From a virus: a stretch of DNA of 34,891 nt. Where the stretch lies: positions 1 through 34,891 of IMG/VR virus record IMGVR_UViG_3300021960_000260. One strand, 5' to 3'. Each line of letters opens with the position of its first letter. Positions within the stretch are counted from its first letter, which is position 1. The translations under genes and the position numbers were made by a program. The notes under the pieces were generated by a model, which was not told where the DNA came from, ran no database searches, and was given only the letters and a program-made list of their open reading frames with translations. This document shows positions 8,400 through 17,934 of this stretch, piece after piece.

Positions 8400-9345
8400 C
8401 TAATTCATCAAGTCCTTTAAGTTTAGACTCTACCCAGTTCTTCATTGATTTGCCTCCCCACAATAGGTAGCTAATCGTACCGCAAGCCTCTGGCTTTGCT
8501 GGGTCGTAGTATGCTTCGGCGCGACTTAGGTAGCTGTAAATTCTCTTCAGCGTTGGTACTGTGAATTTCTCTTTCCGTACTAACTGTTGAGCTCTTACTT
8601 TTCCGACCTGTGTAGCGCATTTATTACCTAGTTCTTTATTGCGTTCAATACCTAATTTAGCGTTGTTAGAAGCACTTTCTGGGTACCCGCCATATGATTC
8701 TAGCTCTACCTCTTGAGAAAGCGCTGAGAGAGCCTCTAAAAGAGCATATTCCGCTTGTAGTTCCTCATAGCGCTCATCACATACCTGACTAGAAGCAGAA
8801 ACTTCCTCTTCCACTTGCTCTTTAGGTCTGTCAGAGCTATCGCTAAAGTATCCCTCAATACTAAAACCCTTAACCTTTCCAGTTTTGACAAATTCTTCCC
8901 AGATCTCATCGTTATTTACTTTTACAGACACCATCCAGGTGCCTTTTGGCATACTTAGGTCGTATAGGGCAGATTTGTCCTTCTTTTCGTCTTCTATGAT
9001 CCAAGATTCGACCACAGACATACCTTTCAGGCTGTATTCGTGCTCTAGCGTTGAATTATTCTGGTTTCCTCTACTCAAGAACAGCTGAGAGGCCTTTCTA
9101 ACGGTATCTTCACTAAAAAAGATGTAGTATTCGGCTCCTAGCTCGTTTCTGCGGTATATCTTCTTATTAGGAATAAGCGCAGGGCCCATTAGAATGCGTT
9201 TTTCAGCATTTACCTCAGCCATTTCTATCTTATGAGCCTTCAGGGCAACAAAATCTGCCTCAATAGCAGGCTCTTCTACGATTGAGATAGCTTCTACTCC
9301 TGAGAATTCGCTATCTTCTTCTATAAACAACTCGTAAACTTCCAT
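8392..9345 (-). CDS. Prohead protease (XkdF-like, S78-type)
   Basis: 317 residues. Residues ~50-170 match the XkdF-like phage serine protease fold: RILMGPALIPNKKIYR, then the His of LEHEYSL (H102) and the Ser of VKGFSIEGYF (S162) as probable catalytic residues. It would cleave scaffold and capsid during head maturation. After an acidic linker, residues ~218-310 form a second domain (YPESASNNAKLGIERNKELG ... YSYLSRAEAYY ... ISYLLWGGKSMKNW) often fused to phage proteases or found in head proteins. It opens the head block right after the tape measure. Confidence 0.8.
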   Translation of the reverse strand: MEVYELFIEEDSEFSGVEAISIVEEPAIEADFVALKAHKIEMAEVNAEKRILMGPALIPNKKIYRRNELGAEYYIFFSEDTVRKASQLFLSRGNQNNSTLEHEYSLKGMSVVESWIIEDEKKDKSALYDLSMPKGTWMVSVKVNNDEIWEEFVKTGKVKGFSIEGYFSDSSDRPKEQVEEEVSASSQVCDERYEELQAEYALLEALSALSQEVELESYGGYPESASNNAKLGIERNKELGNKCATQVGKVRAQQLVRKEKFTVPTLKRIYSYLSRAEAYYDPAKPEACGTISYLLWGGKSMKNWVESKLKGLDELDG

Positions 9346-9375
9346 ATAAGGATAACTTTTTAGTTTGTATTCGTT

Positions 9376-11436
9376 TTATATTGACGCTTCAGCTATTTTA
9401 TTGCGCTCTAGAGACTGAGCAGTAGTTACTTCTCCTGCCACAACATAAGCCTTAATAGGCTGACCTGTTTGACCAGAGATTAGCTGTGCTAATTGGCTTT
9501 GGCCGCTTGCCCCAACTATATTAAAGGCTGGCCCTTGAGCTGCTGGAGCTCCACCCCCGCCCTGCGATGTTAAATTAGGGCTAGGCAGTCCTTGTTCTGT
9601 ATATTTTAGTCTACTAATTGCAGCAACCTGAGCCAATCCAAATGCTGTAGCCACCGCCGCAGCTTTAAAACCTCTAGCCGGAGAAGTTGGGTCAGGTATG
9701 GGAACAAATTGAGACAAATAAGCTTTTACGGCAGAAGAAGCTGTATCTGACAAGGCCATAATTATTTTAAGCGCCTTCTCTCTCTGGAATTGCTTCTTGG
9801 CTATTTTATTTTGTTTTTCTACTAAATCAGCTTCGTTTCTAGATATTTGCTGATTAATCTTATCTCTTTCTTCTGCCGAGAGATTCTCATTTGCTAGCCG
9901 TCTTTTAAGCTGATCATTAAGAGCTGTAGTTTTATTCTTCTCTATAGCGATTTCCCTGTCAGCTTGTGCAGATAGCACATCGTTTAAAGCTCCAGCTACA
10001 TTTTTAACAAGCGCAGCTCTTTCACCAATCTTTTCAGCCTGTTCTTTTAAGCCAAGAAGCTTGGCCATATCTAGCTGTCCTTTTTTAAAGCTTAGATTAG
10101 CTTCAAGATCTTTTTGCATCTGCTCCGGATCAAGAGCCTCTGAAAGACCTTTTATGGCGAGCTCCTTAACGTTGCCCCAGACTCTGGTATTCTCAACCGT
10201 CTTCTCTATTATGGTTCCAACGTTTTGCTCTAGACCCATCATTTCGAAAACATTCTCAGCCTTTATAGGTTGACCACTTCTAAGGCGATCCATAATTATT
10301 TCTAGAGCCTCTATTTGACTCTGAAGATCTTGAATCTCTTCTGTGGTTAAGGCTGTTTCCTCTTGCTGTTCCCTTAGCTTTCCAATAAGGGTTTCATAAA
10401 ATTTTAGCGTGCCAACAATAACTTTCTGCTCCTCCTCTTTCTTCTTCTTGCTTTCCTTGTCCTTTTCTAATAGTCCAGATATTGTCTTATCAATTTTTTG
10501 ATTTTCTATATCTATTTCCCTTTGAACATCTAGTCGCTCTTTGTTAATCACTAAAGATCGCTCTTCTTGTTGAGCTATAGCTTGATCTATGTATAGGATT
10601 TCTTGTTTAAAGCCAGCTTCCATTTCAGCAGCCTGCGCAACAGTTAACTGAGATAGTCTAAACCTTCTTTCTTCTTCTTGCTCCGCAAGCCTCTCAGCTC
10701 TTTTTATCTCTAGCTTTTCAATTCTGTCCTTTATTTTTGCGTTCTCTTCAGCATCTCTTGTTTCAAGTCTCTTTATCTCTCTTTCTTTTTGAAGTATTGA
10801 ATTTCTTTTATCAAGAAGATCGTTTTGCATCTCTTGAGTTATCAACCCTCTCTTAGTGGCCGCAGCTAAATCTGCATTTACCTTTCCATATCTTTCAAGA
10901 ATATCTGCACGCTCTTCGTCAGTAAGGTTCTGCGCTTCTAACTCACGACGAAGCAATTCTAGCTGTGTTCTCTGATCTATAAATGACTGAGTCATTTGAT
11001 CTACGGAATCAGCAGCGTCTTTGTTGTTTCTAGAGAAAACTTCAAGCAAAGCAATCATACCCTGAAAAGCAACCAGAATACCAACTGGGCCGAGGATCTG
11101 TGCTCCCAATAGATTTATGACATTTTTCGTTCTAGACAGGCCATTATTCATATTACCTGCCTGAACAACAAGTAGCGAAAACATAGATCCTAGCTGCGAC
11201 AAGTTGTTCGCGACCCCCTGAATACCATACGGCATATCTGATATTAATCTACCAAATTCTGTAACAGTCGATCCTGCAATACCAGCAGCGCTATTCATAT
11301 CGGCAAATCCTTTTTGCGCAACCTTTGCGCTAGTACCGATGTCTCTAAGCTTGCTGTTTATTTGATCAACGTTAGTTATAACGCCCTTAGAGTCTATCTT
11401 AAACTCTAATATTATAGTTTCCTTACTTATGGCCAT
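9376..11436 (-). CDS. Tail tape measure protein
   Basis: 686 residues. It sets tail length and is ejected on infection. The N-terminal ~100 residues are followed by a hydrophobic segment (LLGAQILGPVGILVAFQGMIALL, split by me at its core), then long charged coiled coil with many Arg/Glu/Lys/Gln (residues ~140-340), a second coiled region (~490-560, NKTTALNDQLKRRLANENLS) and an Ala-rich C-terminal hydrophobic part (FKAAAVATAFGLAQVAAISRL region). Length predicts a tail of roughly 100 nm at ~1.5 Å per residue. The start overlaps a 49-aa ORF. Confidence 0.85.
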   Translation of the reverse strand: MAISKETIILEFKIDSKGVITNVDQINSKLRDIGTSAKVAQKGFADMNSAAGIAGSTVTEFGRLISDMPYGIQGVANNLSQLGSMFSLLVVQAGNMNNGLSRTKNVINLLGAQILGPVGILVAFQGMIALLEVFSRNNKDAADSVDQMTQSFIDQRTQLELLRRELEAQNLTDEERADILERYGKVNADLAAATKRGLITQEMQNDLLDKRNSILQKEREIKRLETRDAEENAKIKDRIEKLEIKRAERLAEQEEERRFRLSQLTVAQAAEMEAGFKQEILYIDQAIAQQEERSLVINKERLDVQREIDIENQKIDKTISGLLEKDKESKKKKEEEQKVIVGTLKFYETLIGKLREQQEETALTTEEIQDLQSQIEALEIIMDRLRSGQPIKAENVFEMMGLEQNVGTIIEKTVENTRVWGNVKELAIKGLSEALDPEQMQKDLEANLSFKKGQLDMAKLLGLKEQAEKIGERAALVKNVAGALNDVLSAQADREIAIEKNKTTALNDQLKRRLANENLSAEERDKINQQISRNEADLVEKQNKIAKKQFQREKALKIIMALSDTASSAVKAYLSQFVPIPDPTSPARGFKAAAVATAFGLAQVAAISRLKYTEQGLPSPNLTSQGGGGAPAAQGPAFNIVGASGQSQLAQLISGQTGQPIKAYVVAGEVTTAQSLERNKIAEASI

Positions 11437-11572
11437 TTTTGTTTCGTTTTATGTAGTTCTTAGCGTCTTGTTTGTTTCTAGGTAACTTATATTTTCCCTT
11501 AGCGAAATCTATGTCAGGATCACCAACATAAAAATCGTTCATATTAAGAAGGTCTATTATGTGTTTTATCAT
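11423..11572 (-). CDS. Small hypothetical protein, 49 aa
   Basis: ATG at 11572, stop TAA at 11423, overlapping the tape-measure start by 14 bases. The product begins MIKHIIDLLNMNDFYVGDPD and ends in a Lys/Arg/Asn-rich basic stretch. It fills the otherwise empty space between the large tail-tip gene and the tape measure. No family recognised. Overlap and composition suggest a translated, coupled gene. Confidence 0.6.
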   Translation of the reverse strand: MIKHIIDLLNMNDFYVGDPDIDFAKGKYKLPRNKQDAKNYIKRNKNGHK

Positions 11573-11582
11573 ACTTTACTTA

Positions 11583-14500
11583 TTAACAAGTTCCGCTTGC
11601 TGTGAATTGTGTTCCATCCCAGTACTTAAAGTCTGATCCGTCAGAATACCATCCAGCATTAGCATAAGTGTATCCATTAACATCTCCAAATAGATTGTTT
11701 GAAGCAAATATGCTAGATTCGTCAGCGTATGTAGTACCTGTGAATCCTGAGTTGTATCTGCTGCAAGCAGTAGCTCCATCAACAAGTGATCTACCTATTG
11801 TAAGGGCATAAGTTCCCGCAACGGTGTCTACATTCAAGGCAACATCATTGCTTCCTTGTGCTACTGTGATTGAGTAGCTAGTTGCGCCTGAAGGAGAAGT
11901 GAAGTCTCCTGGACAAGATGAACTGTTATTGCCTAACAACTCATTTGTTGGAGATGTTACGATTGTGACTGTAGCGCCTGGAGTAATTCCTGTAATAGTT
12001 CCTACTAAAGCGCAGCTGCCAGAAGTAATCGTAGCGGTAGCAATAGTAAAGTAAGAGCCACCTGTGCTGTAAGAGAATGTTCTACTAGCATCAACCAAGT
12101 TTGCTCTTGCATATACATTAAGCGTAGCTACTGGAGGTGCAGATTGACTGATTACTATTGAACCACTAGAAGCAGGATTTGGCGCAGTAGGATTCGTCTC
12201 AGTTGCGGTAATTACCGATCTAAGCGTTTCTGTACCGTTACCATTGTACGCTCCAAAATTAACCGTAAAGTTGGTGTCGTTAGTACCGCTTGTTGAACTG
12301 GTAATTGTAAGGTCAATAGGATTGTATCCTGAAAGCGCAGCGTCAGACAATGACCAAGAAACTGTTGCTGGGTCTACATCTAGCGCATAAACAACTCCTG
12401 TTTCTCCAGCAGAATTAATATCCTGATCTCCTGTTATGGTTAATGTGCTAGGAGGAGGTGGTGGTGTAACGGGACAACCAGTATCTTGAGGTACTGCCGC
12501 TTGCAAATCAACTATTGGATAACCACCTGAATCATTCTGTGTAGAGCCACTATAAGTATAATAAGTAGGATCAGGTGACGTAGAATAGTCTATATATGTT
12601 TGATCGATTACACTTGGAGGTGTGGTCAATCTATCAATGACTGTAGTTCCTCCATCACAAGCGTAGAATATGTAATAGATTGGTAGTACTGTTAAGGTAT
12701 CCGAGTCTGATCCCGATTTACCTTCTCTTATAGCCAATAGGCTTAGCGAGCCAGTTCCAGGCTCTGTCCAAGTTACATCAACACTTGCAGTTCCTTGTCC
12801 GCTAGTAATGACACCGCCTGATACTCCCCAAGAGTAAGTAATCGTTCCTGAAGTGTTTCCTCCAATTACAGATCCATAACTTCTTGATTGCTGCTCTAGT
12901 ACGTTGCTAAAGTCTCCCGTAATGGTGGCTGTGGTTTCAAGAGCATTTACAGTGATGGCGTCTTGATCCGCCGCTTCTATTCCCTCTCTAATCGCATCAA
13001 CTCGTACAGATCCGGCACCAGGAGTAGACCAAGTGACCGTAATGCTATCTGTTCCTTGACCATTAAACGATCCTCCAACAACTGTCCAAGTGTAAGAAAC
13101 AGCTCCTGTAGCGGTTCCTGACAGTGTGGTTCCATAAGTAACTACATCTGTTTCGGTTACTGGGCTAGATACGTTGGTAATATCTATACCAAATGTCGCT
13201 GAAGGCGCAGCAGAGTTAACCAAAACAGGAACTTGATCAAAGTTCAAGTATTCTGTTCCATTTCTAAATGCGTCAACTCTAATGTAGCCGTTTGTTGTTA
13301 CGGTATTCCAAGTTACTCCTACAGTATTTGTACCCTGACCAGACGTAATAATACCTCCACTTATTCCCCAAGTATAAGTTACATTTGTGGTATCACCAGT
13401 AACAGTTAAACCGTAAGTGTCTGTGTCGCCTTCTGTATAAGGACTATTTACACCTGTAATATCTACAGTAAATGCAGCCTCTACATTCTGAATAGTTACT
13501 TGTAGTGTGTTAAAAACGGGAGTTAAATTTCCTACAGTTACAGTACATTTAACCGATCCTGGCGAGTTAGCAGATACAGCGTTCCAAGTTATAGCCACAT
13601 TGCTGCTAGTATTACCCCCGTTTATCGTACCATTAGTTACTTCCCAGAAATATGTAGGAGTTCCTTGTGCCGTACCTCCTACAGTAGCAAGGTAAGTATA
13701 TTGAGTGCTTTCTAGTGGGCTAGTTTGCCCCGACACATTTACCGTTAAAGTTCCTGGCTGTTCTCCTCCTCCATTGCCATTTTCTGGTATCTCCAAGAAG
13801 CCCTCTACAATATTAAGCAGCTCTAGGTCGCTGTTTCCTGTAGCAAGGTCAGTAGTTATACTATTAATATAGTATTCCCTGTCCGATATTAGTATTGTAT
13901 CGGCAAGAGAGTAATTTAATAGAAAAGATACAGGAAGCTGCGCTTTAAACCTAGAAACCCTTCGCTGTCTATTAAAGAGCGCTGCTATATAGTTAAAGTA
14001 GTAGTTATTGAATAATGTTCCAGGAAACGACAGGTCTCTAGTGTATTCGTTCTTCTCAAACTTAAAGTTTATGTTCTGAGTTCCTGTAGCAGAATTAAAA
14101 TAAAGGCTATTAGAAGGCATTACAATAGGCGCAGTAATCTCTATTGTAACGGCAAAGCTTCCTTCGGCATTTGCCTCAGTAACAAAAGCTATCCCGTTTT
14201 GAGCTTGTAGAATAGGATAAAATACCAATGGCTTACCTATATAAGGATCTTCGTTGTCGTCTACAGCATAACCCCACTGTACCTCTACAGTATCGTTTGC
14301 AGAAATGTCTAGTAGATTCTCGTATTTAAAATGTGCAAAAGGAACGACAACGTCAAACTTCTCCCCCTCCTTTACTCCTTGCTGCTCACCATTGTAGCTT
14401 TCTTTCCCCCACTCGCTACCTACTAGATTATTGTGGTTTGCCGCAAGAAAACTTTCTGTATCATCATAGGCGAACGATATTTCTCTATAAGGTACAGTAG

Positions 14501-15815
14501 AGTCTACGCTGTGAGTGTCCGTATGTACGAAGGAGGTTATATTGACTAGATCTCCCTCATCGTAATACTCATCTAACGTTTTAACCGTTATAAAATTATC
14601 GTTATTTACCTCAGCGACTAAATTAAACATCTTAAATAGTCCTGATAGAAAGTCTACTACCTTTATCTCAGGTATCTGATCGGTAATAACAAATTCAAAA
14701 CTAGCAGGCGCAGAAAACGAGCCTGTAGAGTACTGATCTTGATTTACGCCAGCAACTATAGTCCATATGGCATCTGCAAAGGTGGTAGCATTAGAATAAC
14801 TAATAGTAACCTGATAGCTAGCTCCGCTTTGTGCCGCATATAGCAAGTCAACTTCATAGTTGGAGCTTACAATGCCTGACTGAGAAAATATTTCAACATT
14901 GTTTCTAGTTATACTTATGCTGTAGGGGGCTGTTATGGCCCCGCTAACATCTAAATCAAATCTAAAATTTGTAATAGCACTGGCATCCTGTAAGAATAAT
15001 GTATTGCTGGTAACAGAAGAATTAGTACCCTGCGTTGTTGTCCAACCAGTAATTTGCTTCGTATATGACTGATCTTGGTCTATAGAAGTAACTGGCCCCT
15101 TGTTTCTGTGGAGCCACATAAATAGATTGTAGTAAGGCAAGTTGGTCGTAGAAAAGAAGTCGTCACTAAAGGTGAATCCGTATCTAGTTGCTATTGCTTC
15201 TACAATCTTGTGTACTCTAATGGCGTACTTTAATTCTTTCCAATAGACTCCGTGTTGGTTGCTGCCTTTATGCAGGTTCCCAGTATTTAGAATATCTTCA
15301 TTAGAGTCGTAATAAAGTCTTTGGCTGTGCGTAATAAGTGGCGCAACTATATGCGCTGTTGAAGGATCCGCTTTTAGAGCCGTCTCTATATTTGTAGCAT
15401 CGTAAGTTTGATTAAATGCATCTAATGTAGATAATGCTCCAAGATTCTCCTCACCCATAAGGTCTTTAAGGACTACTGTATTTCCGTAGAATGTAATCTT
15501 GTAGGCATACGCCTTGCCCGAGCGCATCTCTACGCCGTCCAGGCGCACTCTACCGAACCTGAAAGGGACATCATTGATGTCTATTTTGGCGGGCGCTTTA
15601 GTGCGAGAATCGAAGCCGTCAAATATGTGGAAGTTATAATAATGCTCAAATATCTTGTTATTATTCTTAGACGCAGGAACGGTAAAGCTTTTAGAGAAGT
15701 CTGTAAATATTTTAGATACGTCCTGTATATTCTTTATGGTCTGCGTAAGCGAGATATTCTCGTCATCAAACAAGTCTACTCTTTGGTCATTTATATATAA
15801 CTGTACTTTCCTCAT
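11583..15815 (-). CDS. Large tail-tip/baseplate hub protein with Ig-like repeats
   Basis: 1410 residues. The N-terminal ~650 residues (MRKVQLYINDQRVDLFDDEN onward, with FSKSFTVPASKNNNKIFEHY) form the conserved tail-tip/hub part typical of Bacteroidota phages. Residues ~690-1040 hold about four Ig/PKD-like repeats of ~85 residues, each with a TYTW/SYTW or SYSW core and SGGxxTSGQGTxxVxVTW. Then comes a Tyr-rich module with paired Cys (YYIFYACDGGTT), more β domains, and a C-terminal module ending WDGTQFTASGTC. Such repeats usually lengthen the tip and bind cell surfaces. It lies between the Dit-like gene and the tape measure. Confidence 0.75.
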   Translation of the reverse strand: MRKVQLYINDQRVDLFDDENISLTQTIKNIQDVSKIFTDFSKSFTVPASKNNNKIFEHYYNFHIFDGFDSRTKAPAKIDINDVPFRFGRVRLDGVEMRSGKAYAYKITFYGNTVVLKDLMGEENLGALSTLDAFNQTYDATNIETALKADPSTAHIVAPLITHSQRLYYDSNEDILNTGNLHKGSNQHGVYWKELKYAIRVHKIVEAIATRYGFTFSDDFFSTTNLPYYNLFMWLHRNKGPVTSIDQDQSYTKQITGWTTTQGTNSSVTSNTLFLQDASAITNFRFDLDVSGAITAPYSISITRNNVEIFSQSGIVSSNYEVDLLYAAQSGASYQVTISYSNATTFADAIWTIVAGVNQDQYSTGSFSAPASFEFVITDQIPEIKVVDFLSGLFKMFNLVAEVNNDNFITVKTLDEYYDEGDLVNITSFVHTDTHSVDSTVPYREISFAYDDTESFLAANHNNLVGSEWGKESYNGEQQGVKEGEKFDVVVPFAHFKYENLLDISANDTVEVQWGYAVDDNEDPYIGKPLVFYPILQAQNGIAFVTEANAEGSFAVTIEITAPIVMPSNSLYFNSATGTQNINFKFEKNEYTRDLSFPGTLFNNYYFNYIAALFNRQRRVSRFKAQLPVSFLLNYSLADTILISDREYYINSITTDLATGNSDLELLNIVEGFLEIPENGNGGGEQPGTLTVNVSGQTSPLESTQYTYLATVGGTAQGTPTYFWEVTNGTINGGNTSSNVAITWNAVSANSPGSVKCTVTVGNLTPVFNTLQVTIQNVEAAFTVDITGVNSPYTEGDTDTYGLTVTGDTTNVTYTWGISGGIITSGQGTNTVGVTWNTVTTNGYIRVDAFRNGTEYLNFDQVPVLVNSAAPSATFGIDITNVSSPVTETDVVTYGTTLSGTATGAVSYTWTVVGGSFNGQGTDSITVTWSTPGAGSVRVDAIREGIEAADQDAITVNALETTATITGDFSNVLEQQSRSYGSVIGGNTSGTITYSWGVSGGVITSGQGTASVDVTWTEPGTGSLSLLAIREGKSGSDSDTLTVLPIYYIFYACDGGTTVIDRLTTPPSVIDQTYIDYSTSPDPTYYTYSGSTQNDSGGYPIVDLQAAVPQDTGCPVTPPPPPSTLTITGDQDINSAGETGVVYALDVDPATVSWSLSDAALSGYNPIDLTITSSTSGTNDTNFTVNFGAYNGNGTETLRSVITATETNPTAPNPASSGSIVISQSAPPVATLNVYARANLVDASRTFSYSTGGSYFTIATATITSGSCALVGTITGITPGATVTIVTSPTNELLGNNSSSCPGDFTSPSGATSYSITVAQGSNDVALNVDTVAGTYALTIGRSLVDGATACSRYNSGFTGTTYADESSIFASNNLFGDVNGYTYANAGWYSDGSDFKYWDGTQFTASGTC

Positions 15816-16738
15816 TACCTGACTGTAGAAATCACATTATTAGATTGCTCAAACTCCACTGTATAGCTAACTAGTTTGTCATTTAATGAATTCTTGTATT
15901 GTACCGAAGTCGTTAGCGGCCTAACGGGAACTACTGATCCGCTAAGAACTAGCCACACCTGCTCAGAAAGCATCAGCTCCTGTACGTATGCGTTATCGGC
16001 TTCGCTAATGAAGCCAGTGTTTAACGAGTAGTTTATCTTACCGTTCTTATTAAAGTCTACTATCTGATGACGTCTTGTGTCATATGTACCGTCACCTGCA
16101 ACAATGTTAGAGATATAATTTTCGCCCGTCACACTAAAAGAGTCTGTTTTCTTAGTGAAGAAGTAAAACTCTTGATGCACACCAAACTTATTGATGAATA
16201 CGCATTTGATAGGCGTATACTTGTCGCACTGCTGTCGTTTAATGGTAATACCTGACGCACTAGTCACTGAAGCTCCATAAGTCTCAATAGCAAGCGTACC
16301 GCCTGCCCCCATCACATAGAAAGAGCCTGTGGTGTTTTGCGGAGCATATATAGAAGTTGACGATAGAAGCGGCCCAGCGGGCAGCACAAAGTTATTACCC
16401 TGATTAAAGTATCTGTAACCGTCATAGGCGGTGTCTGAAGCAGGAGTCTGTGTAGTACCGATCTGAGTTCCTGTTGCGTTAACGGTATCCCAAAAGGACA
16501 CAGATAGCGATATAGTGGCTGTGCCTACCGTAGCTGTACTGAATGACCCGATATAGCTAGGAGTCACGTAGTCCCTTGCTAGTTCAGAGATGTCTATTCG
16601 TACAGATGTTCCTGTATTTTTAACTATCGTATATCTTAGTACCGAATTAATCGTAACCTCAACCTTCGAGGAAACCGCTGTTCCTACTGGATCGGTAAAG
16701 TTTACAAAATATGGACTTCTTACCCCTATATTTGCCAT
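15815..16738 (-). CDS. Putative distal tail protein (Dit-like)
   Basis: 307 residues, almost entirely β structure, no enzymatic motif. It precedes the large tip protein with a one-base overlap (stop/start at 15815), the usual arrangement of a distal tail protein and its hub. The middle part has IKRQQCDKYTPIKCVFINKF followed by GVHQEFYFF, a pattern I associate with tail proteins of Bacteroidota phages. Assignment is from position and fold type. Confidence 0.6.
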   Translation of the reverse strand: MANIGVRSPYFVNFTDPVGTAVSSKVEVTINSVLRYTIVKNTGTSVRIDISELARDYVTPSYIGSFSTATVGTATISLSVSFWDTVNATGTQIGTTQTPASDTAYDGYRYFNQGNNFVLPAGPLLSSTSIYAPQNTTGSFYVMGAGGTLAIETYGASVTSASGITIKRQQCDKYTPIKCVFINKFGVHQEFYFFTKKTDSFSVTGENYISNIVAGDGTYDTRRHQIVDFNKNGKINYSLNTGFISEADNAYVQELMLSEQVWLVLSGSVVPVRPLTTSVQYKNSLNDKLVSYTVEFEQSNNVISTVR

Positions 16739-16745
16739 TTTATTG

Positions 16746-17216
16746 CTATTTCTTTATTTCGTTCTTTAGTTCTCTAGCTTGTCTCATTAAATCGTTTTTA
16801 ACGATAATCAAGGCTTCCTCTTGGAATTTGCCCCGTATCTCTGTTTTAACTATGAAATCTAGCAAGTCGCTACCTCCATAATTAAATCTCTTTATTGTTC
16901 CTCTGTCTGCTATAGTCTTCTGTACCGCATAAGCCACTCTCTTCTGTTCCTTATCACCTTCTACAGCCATTCTTTTCTGAACCCATCGAAGTATATTTTG
17001 CATAGGCGGCTTATTGCCTGGCGCTCTACCTTTATTGATCTGAGCGAAGTAATCTTTACCCAGTATGTTCAAGCCGTCAGGCTTTACTACATACTTGAGG
17101 CTCTTTGCTGCGTTTCCGCTAGCATTGAGATCTAGACTATTCATCTTCTCAATCATACGATCGATTATAATCGAACCGTACTTATCAAAAAGATTCTTTA
17201 ATTTCTCTTCTAACAT
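16746..17216 (-). CDS. Putative neck/tail completion protein (HK97 gp10-like)
   Basis: 156 residues, helix at both ends. The central motif INKGRAPGNKPPMQNILRWV resembles the xxGRxPGxxPPxxxIxxW signature of head-tail joining proteins of the HK97 gp10 family. It overlaps the preceding gene by seven bases. Role inferred: closing the head-tail interface or assembling the neck. Confidence 0.65.
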   Translation of the reverse strand: MLEEKLKNLFDKYGSIIIDRMIEKMNSLDLNASGNAAKSLKYVVKPDGLNILGKDYFAQINKGRAPGNKPPMQNILRWVQKRMAVEGDKEQKRVAYAVQKTIADRGTIKRFNYGGSDLLDFIVKTEIRGKFQEEALIIVKNDLMRQARELKNEIKK

Positions 17217-17674
17217 ACAGAATAATCACTAGGAATATCTATACTTATATCTACAGACCATCCCGCTAGCTGATTCTCGAATCTATCCTTGAACGGCTCA
17301 CATATTGGCTCACCTGCTAGCTGATACTTATCCCTATATAAATCCCCCCTTTTAAGGTCTTGTATTAAAGAATTGGCTATTTGTAGCTGTGTATTGTAAA
17401 TATCAACTAAATCAGTATCGTCTTGCCTAAGACCAAAGTCGTCATTGTTAAACTCCTTTGTATAGTCAACAATGTCCATAAATAACATACTTAACGTAAC
17501 GCGCATAGCGTGATCGGTTACCTGTACATTGCCTAGCAAGAAGTGCGCTAGTGGGAAAATAGTGGTCTTGTTAAGATCGACATCTGTGATGTCTCCAAAA
17601 GTCACGGTATTAACTAATGGATGTGCTAAAAGGAATTCTTTTACCTGTTTAACAATGTCGTATATGTTCGTCAT
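17210..17674 (-). CDS. Putative tail terminator protein
   Basis: 154 residues, mixed α/β. Begins MTNIYDIVKQVKEFLLAHPL and has a strand-rich centre and the end GWSVDISIDIPSDYSVC, compatible with the tail-terminator/tail-completion fold that caps the tube. Its ATG overlaps the stop codon of the frameshifted chaperone frame (ATGA at 17671-17674). No catalytic residues. Function inferred from position next to gp10-like and chaperone genes. Confidence 0.5.
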   Translation of the reverse strand: MTNIYDIVKQVKEFLLAHPLVNTVTFGDITDVDLNKTTIFPLAHFLLGNVQVTDHAMRVTLSMLFMDIVDYTKEFNNDDFGLRQDDTDLVDIYNTQLQIANSLIQDLKRGDLYRDKYQLAGEPICEPFKDRFENQLAGWSVDISIDIPSDYSVC

Positions 17675-17934
17675 TTATAAGCGTCTTTTATTCTTTTGTT
17701 TTCTAACTCTACTTTCTCTTTTTCAAATGTTAACCAGGTTAAGCATTTATGTACATTTAGTTCAGTGACTTTGTCGAACTTGGAAACATCTGATCCAGCC
17801 AGCGCATAAATAGACTGGTACCATCCCCACTTTTGTCCGAAGACTTGTTCCCTGCTAACAATTCCGATTCCTTGATCCCCTGACTCAGTAAATAATCCAT
17901 CATATGTTCTGACAACTTCATCCCTAAACGATAA
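17671..17934 (-). CDS. Tail assembly chaperone, -1 frameshift extension (T part)
   Basis: Open reading frame in the -1 frame relative to the 237-aa gene. It has no ATG and is closed by TAG (near 17963) just upstream of the slippery run, so it can be reached only by frameshifting. Read from the T run it gives 87 residues ending in TGA at 17671. The segment FGQKWGWYQSIYALAGSDVS followed by a Leu/Glu/Lys-rich helix (KCLTWLTFEKEKVELENK) is a sequence type I recognise in Bacteroidota phage tail modules. By analogy with lambda gpGT, the fusion (179 + 87 = 266 residues) would chaperone the tape measure during tail assembly. Confidence 0.8.
   Translation of the reverse strand, partial: LSFRDEVVRTYDGLFTESGDQGIGIVSREQVFGQKWGWYQSIYALAGSDVSKFDKVTELNVHKCLTWLTFEKEKVELENKRIKDAYK

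Noticed and set aside
13507-13695. Plus-strand ORFs inside tail and head genes
   Set aside because: All lie opposite long, well-supported minus-strand genes; low-complexity antisense translations.
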